A stretch of 64,000 bases of DNA, from assembly GCF_024639685.1 (NCBI RefSeq), contig NZ_JAHEHX010000001.1:198037-262036 (forward strand), written 5' to 3'. The translations under genes and the position numbers were made by a program. Shown here piece by piece: positions 43,345 to 51,193 of this stretch. Source of the stretch: Polaribacter sp. Lineage in GTDB: Bacteria > Bacteroidota > Bacteroidia > Flavobacteriales > Flavobacteriaceae. How positions within the stretch are numbered: position 1 is the first letter of the stretch; the number at the start of each line of letters is the position of its first letter. The notes under the pieces were generated by a model that was not told the origin of the DNA, made no database searches, and worked only from the letters and a program-made list of their open reading frames with translations.

Positions 43345-44454
43345 ATGAATTACAGTTATTGGGAGTTAAAAGAATGGTTTTCTAATGTAGATTTTACAAT
43401 TGTAGGTAGTGGAATTGTAGGTTTAAACTGTGCAATTGCATTAAAGGAAAACCACCCAAAAGCAAAAACTCTAATTGTAGAGAAAGGCATGTTGCCCCAA
43501 GGTGCTAGCACAAAAAATGCAGGTTTTGCTTGTTTTGGTAGTTTGTCTGAATTGATAGATGATTTAAATTCTCATACAGAGCAAGAAGTTTACAATCTAG
43601 TTGATAAAAGATGGAAAGGACTACAATATTTGAGAGAAAATTTGGGTGATAAAGGAATTGAATTTCAGCAGAACAAAGGTTTTGAATTATGTGATTCTCA
43701 AGATTTTTTTGATGATTGTATCTCTAAAAAAGAGAATATAAATCAATTACTAAATCCAATATTTAAGGCAGATGTATTTTCTACTTCTGATAATGTTTTT
43801 GGTTTTCAAAAAATTCATTCAAAGTATATTGTAAATAATTTTGAAGGGCAATTAGATACTGGTAAAATGATGACGCAATTACTTTTAAAAGCTCAAAAAT
43901 TAGGTGTTAAAATTTTAAATAACATTGAGTTTGAAAGTTATCAAGAAAATTCACAGAAAATTAAGGTAAAAACCAACAGATTAGATTTTTACACAAAAAA
44001 ATTATTGATTGCAACTAATGGTTTTTCTAATAAATTATTAAAAGAAAATATAATACCAGCAAGAGCTCAAGTACTCATCACTAAACCCATTAAAAACTTA
44101 AAAGTAAAAGGAACATATCATTTAGACAAAGGATACTATTATTTTAGAAATATTGACGATAGAGTTCTTTTTGGTGGAGGTAGAAATCTCGATTTTGCAA
44201 CAGAGGAAACTATAGAATTTGGTCAAACAGAAATCATTCAAAATAAGCTTGAGAAAATTTTAAAAGAAACCATTTTACCAAATACTATTTTTGAAATTGA
44301 ACATAGATGGAGTGGAATTATGGGTGTAGGAGATCAAAAGAAAGCCATTGTAAAACAAGTTTCTAATAACGTTTTTTGCGGAATTCGTTTAGGAGGAATG
44401 GGTGTTGCTATAGGTAGTTTGGTTGGTAAAGAATTAGCAGAATTGTTAAATTAA
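43345..44454 (+). CDS. FAD-dependent oxidoreductase (DAO family)
   Basis: The 369-residue protein has the ADP-binding loop FTIVGSGIVGLNCAIALKE near residue 18 and the DAO-family ATTxGF-type segment IATNGFSNKLL near 215. It also has TKNAGFACFGSLSE near 57 and a C-terminal GGMGVAIGSLVGKELA near 350. Members oxidise amines or amino acids such as glycine or D-amino acids using FAD and O2. The gene directly abuts the acetyltransferase stop and shares one base with the next gene (TAATG), so it is at least co-transcribed with the type III polyketide cluster. A dedicated biosynthetic role is plausible but not shown. Confidence 0.8.
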   Translation: MNYSYWELKEWFSNVDFTIVGSGIVGLNCAIALKENHPKAKTLIVEKGMLPQGASTKNAGFACFGSLSELIDDLNSHTEQEVYNLVDKRWKGLQYLRENLGDKGIEFQQNKGFELCDSQDFFDDCISKKENINQLLNPIFKADVFSTSDNVFGFQKIHSKYIVNNFEGQLDTGKMMTQLLLKAQKLGVKILNNIEFESYQENSQKIKVKTNRLDFYTKKLLIATNGFSNKLLKENIIPARAQVLITKPIKNLKVKGTYHLDKGYYYFRNIDDRVLFGGGRNLDFATEETIEFGQTEIIQNKLEKILKETILPNTIFEIEHRWSGIMGVGDQKKAIVKQVSNNVFCGIRLGGMGVAIGSLVGKELAELLN

Positions 44455-45587
44455 TGGATAGAACAACAAACTTTGATGTTATTATAATTGGTGGTGGTTT
44501 AGCGGGCTTATGTAATGCTATTCACCTTTCTAAGTTTGGTAAAAATGTTTTGCTAATAGAGAAAAACACCTACCCAAAACACAAAGTTTGTGGCGAATAT
44601 ATATCTAATGAAGTGTTGCCTTATTTGTCTTTTTTAGAGATAAATCCTTTTGATTTTGGCGCAGTTAAAATTGATAAATTCCAACTCTCAACAACCAATA
44701 ATAAATTAATTGACGCAAAATTACCTTTAGGAGGTTTTGGAATTTCGCGTTTTCATTTAGATTATATTTTAGCTGAAAAAGCAGAAGAAAATGGAGTCAC
44801 AATTTTACAAGACACAGTTTTAGAAACTAGCTTTGAAAACGAAATATTTACAATTACAACTAAGAATAATCAAAAATTTAGATCAGAAATTGCAATTGGT
44901 TCTTTTGGGAAACGATCTTTGTTAGATGTAAAATTAGAAAGAGATTTTATCAAAAAAAAATCACCTTATTTAGGAGTTAAAATTCACGTAAAAGGAGAAT
45001 TCAAGGCAGACTTAGTGGCTCTTCATAATTTTAAAGGAGGTTATTGTGGTGTTTCTAAAGTAGAAAACGATGCTATAAATTTGTGTTACATAACCAATTT
45101 CTCGTCCTTTAAAAAGTACAAGAATATTACCGATTTTCAAGAAAATGAGGTTTTTAAAAATAAATATTTAAAAGATATTTTTAAAAGTTCAGAGCCTCTC
45201 TTTGATGAACCTTTATCTATTAGTCAAATTTCTTTTGAAACTAAAAACCCAATCAAAAATCACCTAATGATGTGTGGTGATTCTGCAGGAATGATTCATC
45301 CTTTGTGTGGAAATGGAATGAGTATGGCCATTCAATCTGCGCAAATTGCATCTAAACTCATTCTAAACTATTTAGATGGCGAAATTTTATCGAGAAATGA
45401 GTTAGAAAACAAGTATATTTCAAAGTGGAACAAACAATTTAAATGGCGTTTAAAAGCAGGTCATTTTATTGCAATGTTGTTTAGAAATGATAAAATGGCT
45501 AATTTTTTATTACAAATTGTAAGAAGAATTCCGTTTTTATTACCCATCATTATTAAACAAACCCATGGAAAACCAATAAAAATATAA
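44454..45587 (+). CDS. FAD oxidoreductase of the geranylgeranyl reductase/halogenase-like family
   Basis: The 377-residue flavoprotein begins with VIIIGGGLAGLCNAIHLSKF near residue 9 and KHKVCGEYIS near 43. It has MMCGDSAGMIHPLCGNGMSM near 273, the GDSAG plus PLCGNGM motif of the geranylgeranyl reductase and FAD-monooxygenase superfamily. Such enzymes either saturate isoprenoid or aryl double bonds or hydroxylate rings. It shares one base with the gene before it and one with the methyltransferase behind it (both TAATG). In similar flavobacterial clusters it accompanies type III polyketide synthases, suggesting late tailoring; that is inference. Confidence 0.82.
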   Translation: MDRTTNFDVIIIGGGLAGLCNAIHLSKFGKNVLLIEKNTYPKHKVCGEYISNEVLPYLSFLEINPFDFGAVKIDKFQLSTTNNKLIDAKLPLGGFGISRFHLDYILAEKAEENGVTILQDTVLETSFENEIFTITTKNNQKFRSEIAIGSFGKRSLLDVKLERDFIKKKSPYLGVKIHVKGEFKADLVALHNFKGGYCGVSKVENDAINLCYITNFSSFKKYKNITDFQENEVFKNKYLKDIFKSSEPLFDEPLSISQISFETKNPIKNHLMMCGDSAGMIHPLCGNGMSMAIQSAQIASKLILNYLDGEILSRNELENKYISKWNKQFKWRLKAGHFIAMLFRNDKMANFLLQIVRRIPFLLPIIIKQTHGKPIKI

Positions 45588-46297
45588 TGGACTTTTTTAT
45601 CAGCACAAAACAAAGAACAGACAAAGAAGAATTGATGGATGATTTTTCTATTGGAGGTGATTTATTGCTTGATACATTGGATAAATTAGAAAATATAAAT
45701 AGATGGCTAGGAGGTAATAAAGTAACCATTAATGGTTTAAAAACTATTTTAGAAAATCACCCAAAAGAACAAGAAATAACCATTGTAGATATTGGTTGTG
45801 GTCATGGAGATATTTTAAGAGATGTTGCAAAATTTGGTAGAAAACATCACTATAAATTTAGGTTAATTGGTGTTGATGCAAACCCAACTGCAATTGATTA
45901 TGCCAATGAATTATCAGTAGAATATCCTGAGTTGAGTTTTGAAACACAAGATATTTTTTCTGAAGCCTTTAAAGCAAGATCTTTTGATGTTGTTTTAGCA
46001 ACACTGTTTTTACATCATTTTAAAGAAAAAGAATTAACTTCATTTCTAGATAGTACAGTAAAACAAACTAAAGTTGGTGTAGTTGTAAATGATTTACACA
46101 GGCATAAATTGGCTTATTATTTATTTATGTTGTTATCAATTTTCATTAGCAATAAAATGATAATTGAAGATGGTTTAACCTCGGTCTTAAGAGGTTTTAA
46201 AAGAAAAGATTTATTAAAAATGTCGCATAAAATTAATGTAAAACCTACTATTTCTTGGAAATGGGCTTTTCGTTATTTATGGACTTTAAAAAGATAA
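45587..46297 (+). CDS. Class I methyltransferase in the type III PKS cluster
   Basis: The 236-residue enzyme has the SAM loop VDIGCGHGDILRDVAKFG near residue 65, an acidic LIGVDANPTAIDYA near 91 and VVLATLFLHHFKEKEL near 130, a standard UbiE/Coq5-like arrangement. The C terminus is hydrophobic (KLAYYLFMLLSIFI) and may contact the membrane or a lipid substrate. Type III polyketide synthases are often paired with a methyltransferase that methylates the pyrone or resorcinol product (as BpsA/BpsB of B. subtilis). It shares its first base with the stop before it and ends exactly where the synthase gene begins. Confidence 0.85.
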   Translation: MDFFISTKQRTDKEELMDDFSIGGDLLLDTLDKLENINRWLGGNKVTINGLKTILENHPKEQEITIVDIGCGHGDILRDVAKFGRKHHYKFRLIGVDANPTAIDYANELSVEYPELSFETQDIFSEAFKARSFDVVLATLFLHHFKEKELTSFLDSTVKQTKVGVVVNDLHRHKLAYYLFMLLSIFISNKMIIEDGLTSVLRGFKRKDLLKMSHKINVKPTISWKWAFRYLWTLKR

Positions 46298-47350
46298 ATG
46301 GCAGTAAAAATAACATCGGTTGCAAAGCAACTTCCAAAATATTATAGAGAAACTAAAGATATTATTCCTTTTGTAAAATTATGGATGCAAGATCAAGACA
46401 CCCGTTTTCAACGAAAAGTAATTAAACTTTTTGAAGGTGCAGCTGTTGATAAGCGTTATTCTATTATGGATCCTGAAGAGGTGTTTACAGCAACTTCTTT
46501 TGAGGAAAAAAATAACATTTATAAAAGAGAAGTTACTCAATTGGCTGAAAAATCGTTGCAAAAATCGTTAGATAAAGCCAACCTAAAAGCTACTGATATA
46601 GATTACATTATCACTGTAAGTTGCACAGGTATCATGATTCCTTCTGTAGATGCATACCTGATCAATTCATTAGGTATGAAACAAGATATTGTGCGTTTAC
46701 CAGTTACAGAAATGGGTTGTGCAGCAGGTGTTTCTGGTATTATTTATGCAAAGAATTTTCTAAAATCGAATCCAAATAAAAGAGCTGCAGTAGTTGCTGT
46801 TGAAGCTCCTACAGCTACATTTCAGTTAGAAGATTATTCAATGGCCAACATTGTAAGCGCTGCTATTTTTGGTGATGGAGCATCTTCAGTAATTTTGTCT
46901 TCTTATCAAGACGATGAAGGACCAGAAATTGTAGATGAAGCCATGTATCATTTTTATGATGCTACACATATGATGGGTTTTAACTTGGTAAACTCAGGTT
47001 TACAAATGATTTTAGACAAAGAAGTTCCTCAAAAAATTGCAGATCATTTTCCAAAAATTATACATCCATTTTTAGAAAAAAATAATTTAAGTATTGAAGA
47101 TGTAAATCATCTAATTTTTCATCCAGGAGGAAAAAAAATTGTACAAACTGTAGAAGAGTTATTTGGGGTTTTAGGTAAAAATATAAATGATACAAAAGAG
47201 GTTTTACGTTTGTATGGAAACATGTCTAGTGCAACAGTTTTGTATGTGTTAGAACGTTTTATGGATAGAAATCCTAAAAAAGGCGAACGTGGAATTATGC
47301 TAAGTTTTGGTCCTGGTTTTTCAGCACAAAGAATATTATTAGAATGGTGA
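46298..47350 (+). CDS. Type III polyketide synthase (chalcone synthase-like)
   Basis: The 350-residue homodimer-type enzyme has the full Cys-His-Asn triad: Cys141 in VTEMGCAAGVSG, His275 in FHPGGKKI and Asn308 in YGNMSSATVL. The C-terminal GPGFSAQRILLEW closes the fold. Such enzymes extend an acyl-CoA (or acyl-ACP) starter with malonyl-CoA and cyclise the product to pyrones or resorcinols. The active-site context does not tell starter size or ring type. It follows the methyltransferase without a gap. A 55-base gap behind it carries a palindromic repeat before a second, fatty-acid-type gene set, which may supply the starter. Confidence 0.95.
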   Translation: MAVKITSVAKQLPKYYRETKDIIPFVKLWMQDQDTRFQRKVIKLFEGAAVDKRYSIMDPEEVFTATSFEEKNNIYKREVTQLAEKSLQKSLDKANLKATDIDYIITVSCTGIMIPSVDAYLINSLGMKQDIVRLPVTEMGCAAGVSGIIYAKNFLKSNPNKRAAVVAVEAPTATFQLEDYSMANIVSAAIFGDGASSVILSSYQDDEGPEIVDEAMYHFYDATHMMGFNLVNSGLQMILDKEVPQKIADHFPKIIHPFLEKNNLSIEDVNHLIFHPGGKKIVQTVEELFGVLGKNINDTKEVLRLYGNMSSATVLYVLERFMDRNPKKGERGIMLSFGPGFSAQRILLEW

Positions 47351-47368
47351 CAGAATTAAGTTTTGTCT

Positions 47369-47387
47369 TGCTGAACCTGTTTCAGCA
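47369..47387. repeat. Intergenic palindromic repeat TGCTGAA-N5-TTCAGCA, copy 2
   Basis: TGCTGAACCTGTTTCAGCA is a perfect 7-bp inverted repeat with a five-base loop. It matches the element at 38188-38206 at 17 of 19 bases. It sits in the only sizeable gap of the biosynthetic cluster and could act as a mild attenuator or RNA processing site. Confidence 0.65.
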
Positions 47388-47405
47388 TCTCATAAAATAT
47401 AAGAA

Positions 47406-48203
47406 ATGAATAAAGAATTTGAATATAAAAACGAATGGGCAATCATTTTAGGAGGTTCTAGTGGATTGGGTTTAGCTACTGCAAAAAAGCTAGCAAAACA
47501 CGGTTTAAATATTTGTATTGTTCATAGAAACTCAAGAGCACAGAAAGAGGAAATAGAGGAACAATTTAAAGAAATTCAAGATCAAAATATAGAGTTCTTA
47601 AGCTTTAATATTGATGCTTTAAATATAGCCAAAAGAGAAAATTGTTTGGTAGAATTAAAAGTACAATTAGGAGAAAAAGGTAAAATAAAAACGTTAATTC
47701 ATTCCATTGCTAAAGGCAATTTAAAACCAATGATTTCAGAAGAAAATCAAACGCTTCAAAATGATGATTTTCAAATTACCATAAATGCAATGGCTGTTAG
47801 TTTATATGATTGGTTTAAAGCTATTTTTGATAAAAACCTATTTTCCAACGATGCAAGAATCATCAGTTTTACAAGTGAAGGCAATACAAAACCTTGGCCA
47901 AATTATGCAGCAGTTTCTGCAGCAAAAGTAACCTTAGAAGCTATTTCTAGAAACATTGCTTTAGAGTTTGCAGCCTTTGGAATTAGAGCAAATTGTATAC
48001 AAGCAGGTGTAACAGATACAGCCTCTTTAAATATGATCCCAAATAGTGATGCAATTAAAAAGCACACATTAAAAAGAAATCCTTTTCAAAAATTAACAAC
48101 ACCTGAGAATGTTGCAAATGCAGCCTATTTATTATGTAAAAAGGAAGCTTCTTGGATTAATGGAACAATTCTTAAAGTTGATGGAGGAGAAAGTTTGAAT
48201 TAA
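47406..48203 (+). CDS. FabI-like short-chain reductase (enoyl-ACP reductase type)
   Basis: The 265-residue SDR has the NAD(P) loop ILGGSSGLGLATAKKLAKHG near residue 14. The catalytic pair is Tyr167 and Lys174 in NYAAVSAAK, that is Tyr-x6-Lys. This spacing is the mark of FabI/FabL enoyl-ACP reductases, whereas ketoreductases have Tyr-x3-Lys. The C-terminal GTILKVDGGESLN is SDR-typical. In the cluster it could carry out the final reduction of each two-carbon cycle with the dehydratase and ketosynthase that follow. No separate ketoreductase is present, so either FabG from primary metabolism or a dual role must fill that step. Confidence 0.82.
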   Translation: MNKEFEYKNEWAIILGGSSGLGLATAKKLAKHGLNICIVHRNSRAQKEEIEEQFKEIQDQNIEFLSFNIDALNIAKRENCLVELKVQLGEKGKIKTLIHSIAKGNLKPMISEENQTLQNDDFQITINAMAVSLYDWFKAIFDKNLFSNDARIISFTSEGNTKPWPNYAAVSAAKVTLEAISRNIALEFAAFGIRANCIQAGVTDTASLNMIPNSDAIKKHTLKRNPFQKLTTPENVANAAYLLCKKEASWINGTILKVDGGESLN

Positions 48204-48204
48204 G

Positions 48205-48645
48205 ATGAAAACAACTGAAATCATAAATTTATTGCCTTATCAAAAACCATTTTTGTTTGTTGATGAATTGACAGAGCTCTCAGAAAACGGTATTTCTGGT
48301 TCCTATACATTTAAAGAAAATGAGTTTTTTTACGAAGGTCATTTCAAAGAAAACCCTGTAACTCCAGGTGTTATACTAACTGAAACTATGGCTCAAATTG
48401 GTGTAGTTTGTTTAGGTGTTTTTTTAATGAAAGATAAAATTTCATCAACCAGAAAACCAAAAATTGCACTAACTTCTAATCAAGTTGATTTCTTTTTACC
48501 TGTATTACCTAATGAGAAAATTACAGTAATTTCAGAAAAAGAATATTTTAGATTCAATAAACTAAAATGCAATGTTAAAATGCTAAATGTGAATAACGAA
48601 TTGGTTTGTAGAGGAACCATTTCTGGAATGATAATCGTAAAATAA
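48205..48645 (+). CDS. FabZ-like 3-hydroxyacyl-ACP dehydratase
   Basis: The 146-residue hotdog protein has the dehydratase signature YEGHFKENPVTPGVILTETM, with His46 and Glu60 as the likely catalytic pair, as in FabZ and FabA. The segment FFLPVLPNEKITV near residue 92 and a late CNVKMLNVNNELVCRGTIS complete the fold. It would dehydrate 3-hydroxyacyl-ACP to the enoyl form. It begins one base after the reductase gene and ends one base before the ketosynthase gene, consistent with an operon devoted to acyl chain assembly. The housekeeping fabZ is presumably elsewhere. Confidence 0.87.
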   Translation: MKTTEIINLLPYQKPFLFVDELTELSENGISGSYTFKENEFFYEGHFKENPVTPGVILTETMAQIGVVCLGVFLMKDKISSTRKPKIALTSNQVDFFLPVLPNEKITVISEKEYFRFNKLKCNVKMLNVNNELVCRGTISGMIIVK

Positions 48646-48646
48646 A

Positions 48647-49918
48647 ATGAACAATAGAGTTGTAATTACAGGTTTAGGAGTTGTTGCTCCAAATGGAGTT
48701 GGTCTTGACCAATTTACAAATGCTATTCAAAAAGGTAAATCTGGAATTCAATTTCATCAGCACTTAAAAGACAAAGGCTTTTCTTGTTGTATAGGAGGTA
48801 TACCTGATGTTTCTGAAGCTAAAAAACAACAATATTTAACAGCTTTGCACCTAAGAGGTTTTAATAGCACTTCTATTTTATATGGATGTATGGCTGCTAT
48901 TGATGCCTGGAAAGATGCAGGTTTTTTGGTTGATGAAAACTCAGTTTTAGATTACAATTCAGGGGTGATTTTTGGAACGGGTACATCAGGAATCGAAAAG
49001 TTTAGAGAATCTATTTATAAGATAGATGATAATAAAGTAAGGCGTTTAGGAAGCACTTCTGTTGTACAAACAATGGCAAGTGGAATTTCTGCGTATTTAG
49101 GAGGTATTTTAGGTTTTGGCAACCAGATCACTACAAACTCTTCTGCTTGTACAACAGGGACAGAAGCATTGCTAATGGGTTTTGAACGTATAAAAACAGG
49201 AAAGGCAAAACGAATGTTAGTAGGTAGCTCTAGTGACAGTTCTTTATATTCTTGGGGTGGTTTTGATGCTATGAAAGTAATGACTTATAAGCATAATGAT
49301 TCTCCAGAAAAAGGTTCAAGACCCATGAGTGAAACAGCATCTGGTTTTGTGCCAGGAAGTGGTTCTGGAGCTCTAGTTTTGGAATCTTTAGAAAGTGCTT
49401 TAGAGAGAAATGCCTCTATTTATGCTGAGGTTTTAGGAGGAAATATAAACTCTGGAGGTCAAAGAAATGGAGGTACTCTTACAGCTCCAAATGCAGAAGC
49501 AGTGCAAAAATGTATTGTTGATGCATTATTAGATTCTAATATTTCTGCTGTTGAAATTGATGCCATAAATGGCCACTTAACAGCAACTAGCAAAGACAGT
49601 TTAGAAATTGAAAACTGGACCAAAGCTTTGCAAAGAAAAGGAAATGATTTTCCATTCATAAACTCTCTGAAATCGCAAATTGGGCATTGTTTAGCAGCTT
49701 CAGGTGCTATAGAAACTGTAGCTTCTGTTTTGCAAATTAAAGAACAGTTTGTGTTTCCAAATATAAATTGCGAAGACATGCACCCTGAAATTTCTGAGTT
49801 AATAGCAATAGAAAAAATACCAACTAAAAGCATAAATAAAGAAATCAATATTGTAGCAAAAGCAAGTTTTGGTTTTGGTGATGTAAATGCTTGTGTTATC
49901 TTTAAAAAATATTCTTGA
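48647..49918 (+). CDS. Beta-ketoacyl-ACP synthase (KAS II/FabF-like)
   Basis: The 423-residue enzyme has the thiolase-fold KAS triad: Cys168 in NSSACTTGTEAL, His310 in NGHLTATSKD and His347 in SLKSQIGHCLAASG, with Lys342. The Gly-rich FGFGDVNACVIF end matches FabF. It condenses malonyl-ACP with acyl-ACP. The N-terminal VVITGLGVVAPNGVG is normal. It has no chain-length-factor partner in the window, so it is a single-subunit KAS and not a type II polyketide KS-alpha/beta pair. It sits between the dehydratase and ACP genes and probably builds a fatty acyl starter. Confidence 0.92.
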   Translation: MNNRVVITGLGVVAPNGVGLDQFTNAIQKGKSGIQFHQHLKDKGFSCCIGGIPDVSEAKKQQYLTALHLRGFNSTSILYGCMAAIDAWKDAGFLVDENSVLDYNSGVIFGTGTSGIEKFRESIYKIDDNKVRRLGSTSVVQTMASGISAYLGGILGFGNQITTNSSACTTGTEALLMGFERIKTGKAKRMLVGSSSDSSLYSWGGFDAMKVMTYKHNDSPEKGSRPMSETASGFVPGSGSGALVLESLESALERNASIYAEVLGGNINSGGQRNGGTLTAPNAEAVQKCIVDALLDSNISAVEIDAINGHLTATSKDSLEIENWTKALQRKGNDFPFINSLKSQIGHCLAASGAIETVASVLQIKEQFVFPNINCEDMHPEISELIAIEKIPTKSINKEINIVAKASFGFGDVNACVIFKKYS

Positions 49919-49927
49919 TTTTAGAAC

Positions 49928-50182
49928 ATGAAAAAAGAAGTACTTATTGCCAAACTAAAAGAAATTGTAAAGCCTTACATTCAAGATGAAGAGGCTTTTA
50001 ACAACTTATCTGAAAACACAGATTTTATCAACGATTTAAAAATAAATTCTGCTAATTTAGTAGATGTAGTTTTAGATGTAGAAGATGAATTTGACATCGA
50101 AATAGATAATGATTCTATGGAGAAAATGCTTTCTGTAGAAGCTGCAATAGAAATTATTGAAGCAAAGTTAACTGCAAAATGA
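49928..50182 (+). CDS. Acyl carrier protein of the type III PKS cluster
   Basis: The 84-residue acidic helical protein has the carrier fold with the attachment Ser41 in NDLKINSANLVDVVLDVED. The usual ACP motif is Asp-Ser-Leu; here it is Asn-Ser-Ala, which may matter for partner recognition. The overall acidity (DVEDEFDIEIDNDS) is normal. It sits immediately before the phosphopantetheinyl transferase gene, overlapping it by four bases, so a dedicated holo-ACP pair is likely. The unusual motif suggests specialisation away from the housekeeping AcpP, which should be encoded elsewhere. Confidence 0.87.
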   Translation: MKKEVLIAKLKEIVKPYIQDEEAFNNLSENTDFINDLKINSANLVDVVLDVEDEFDIEIDNDSMEKMLSVEAAIEIIEAKLTAK

Positions 50183-50721
50183 TAGGTAATGATGTTGTCG
50201 ATTTACAGCTTGCAAAAACACAAAGCAATTGGCAACGTAAAGGCTTTTTAGAAAAACAGTTTTCAGAAACAGAAATCAGAGACATTGAAAAAGCTCAAAA
50301 TTCGTTTGAATTGGTATGGCTTTTTTGGAGCATGAAAGAAGCTGCTTATAAATGCTATATTCAAACTGATAAAAAGCGTTTTTTTGCGCCTAGAAAATTT
50401 AACTGTTTTATCACCTCAAAAAATGAAGGTGTTGTTGAGTATTTAGGGCATAAATTTAAAATACAATATCAATTGACAAAAGAGTACATCCATTCTTGGG
50501 TGGTAAAGGAAGGTATTGTTCAAAAGTCCTTCTATATAGATAATATCACAAAACAATCAATAACTACAAATCAAAATTTGCTGAATAATTTTTGTACAGA
50601 AACTTTTATCAGAAAAGATGAATTTGGTGTTCCTTATCTGTTTAAAGAAAATCAAAAATTACTAGTATTTATATCTACGGCTCATCATGGAAATTATGGT
50701 GCTTATGTAATATTTAGTTAA
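50179..50721 (+). CDS. 4'-phosphopantetheinyl transferase
   Basis: The 180-residue protein has the two Mg2+-binding segments of the family: IGNDVVDLQLAK at the start, and WSMKEAAYK near residue 55. These match the conserved IGxDvvdl and WxxKEA patterns of AcpS/Sfp enzymes, which move the phosphopantetheine arm of CoA to the carrier Ser. The length lies between AcpS (about 125) and Sfp (about 225). It overlaps the ACP gene by four bases (ATGA), so it probably activates that ACP. Confidence 0.88.
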   Translation: MIGNDVVDLQLAKTQSNWQRKGFLEKQFSETEIRDIEKAQNSFELVWLFWSMKEAAYKCYIQTDKKRFFAPRKFNCFITSKNEGVVEYLGHKFKIQYQLTKEYIHSWVVKEGIVQKSFYIDNITKQSITTNQNLLNNFCTETFIRKDEFGVPYLFKENQKLLVFISTAHHGNYGAYVIFS

Positions 50722-50723
50722 TT

Positions 50724-51173
50724 ATGGAGCTCAAAAAACAACTTTTAGAATCTTGTAAATCGTTTGTAAATGAGCGGTTGCAAACTGTACACCAAACCAT
50801 ATCATCTCATCAAAAGGCTTTAGCTTCAGAAGCAAAAAGTTCTGCAGGAGACAAGCATGAAATAGGTAGAGCCATGTTACAGTTAGAAATGGAAAAAGCA
50901 AGTCAGCAATTGGCGGGAATTTCTGAAATGAATACAATTTTATCTAAAATAAACACAAGTAAAACTTCTAAGATTGCTCATTTAGGAAGTATCATTTATA
51001 CAAACATAGGCGCTTATTTTTTGAGTATATCTGCAGGCAAAATACTTATAGAGGATAACGAGTATTTTGCAGTATCTGTCTCATCACCTATCGGAAGAAT
51101 TTTACTAGGAAAGCAAGAAAAACAGAGTATTTTGTTTAACAACAAAAACATTCACATTACTAAAATCGAATAA
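50724..51173 (+). CDS. GreA/GreB C-terminal-like protein
   Basis: The 149-residue protein has a helical N-terminal half (SFVNERLQTVHQTISSHQ) and a C-terminal domain with VSVSSPIGRILLGKQEKQSI near residue 115. That resembles the SPIGRALLGK motif of transcript cleavage factors GreA/GreB. It lacks the long paired acidic coiled coil of true Gre factors. Databases sometimes label such flavobacterial proteins 3-oxoacyl-ACP synthase, apparently because of their location; I see no synthase motifs. It starts two bases after the transferase gene, so it is co-transcribed with the cluster. Confidence 0.6.
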   Translation: MELKKQLLESCKSFVNERLQTVHQTISSHQKALASEAKSSAGDKHEIGRAMLQLEMEKASQQLAGISEMNTILSKINTSKTSKIAHLGSIIYTNIGAYFLSISAGKILIEDNEYFAVSVSSPIGRILLGKQEKQSILFNNKNIHITKIE

Positions 51174-51193
51174 TTTTACGTTTTATAAATTTT

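Noticed and set aside
43345..50721. Flexirubin or aryl-polyene pigment cluster
   Set aside because: There is no second ketosynthase/chain-length factor, no ammonia-lyase and no dialkylresorcinol DarA/DarB pair. The type III PKS points elsewhere.
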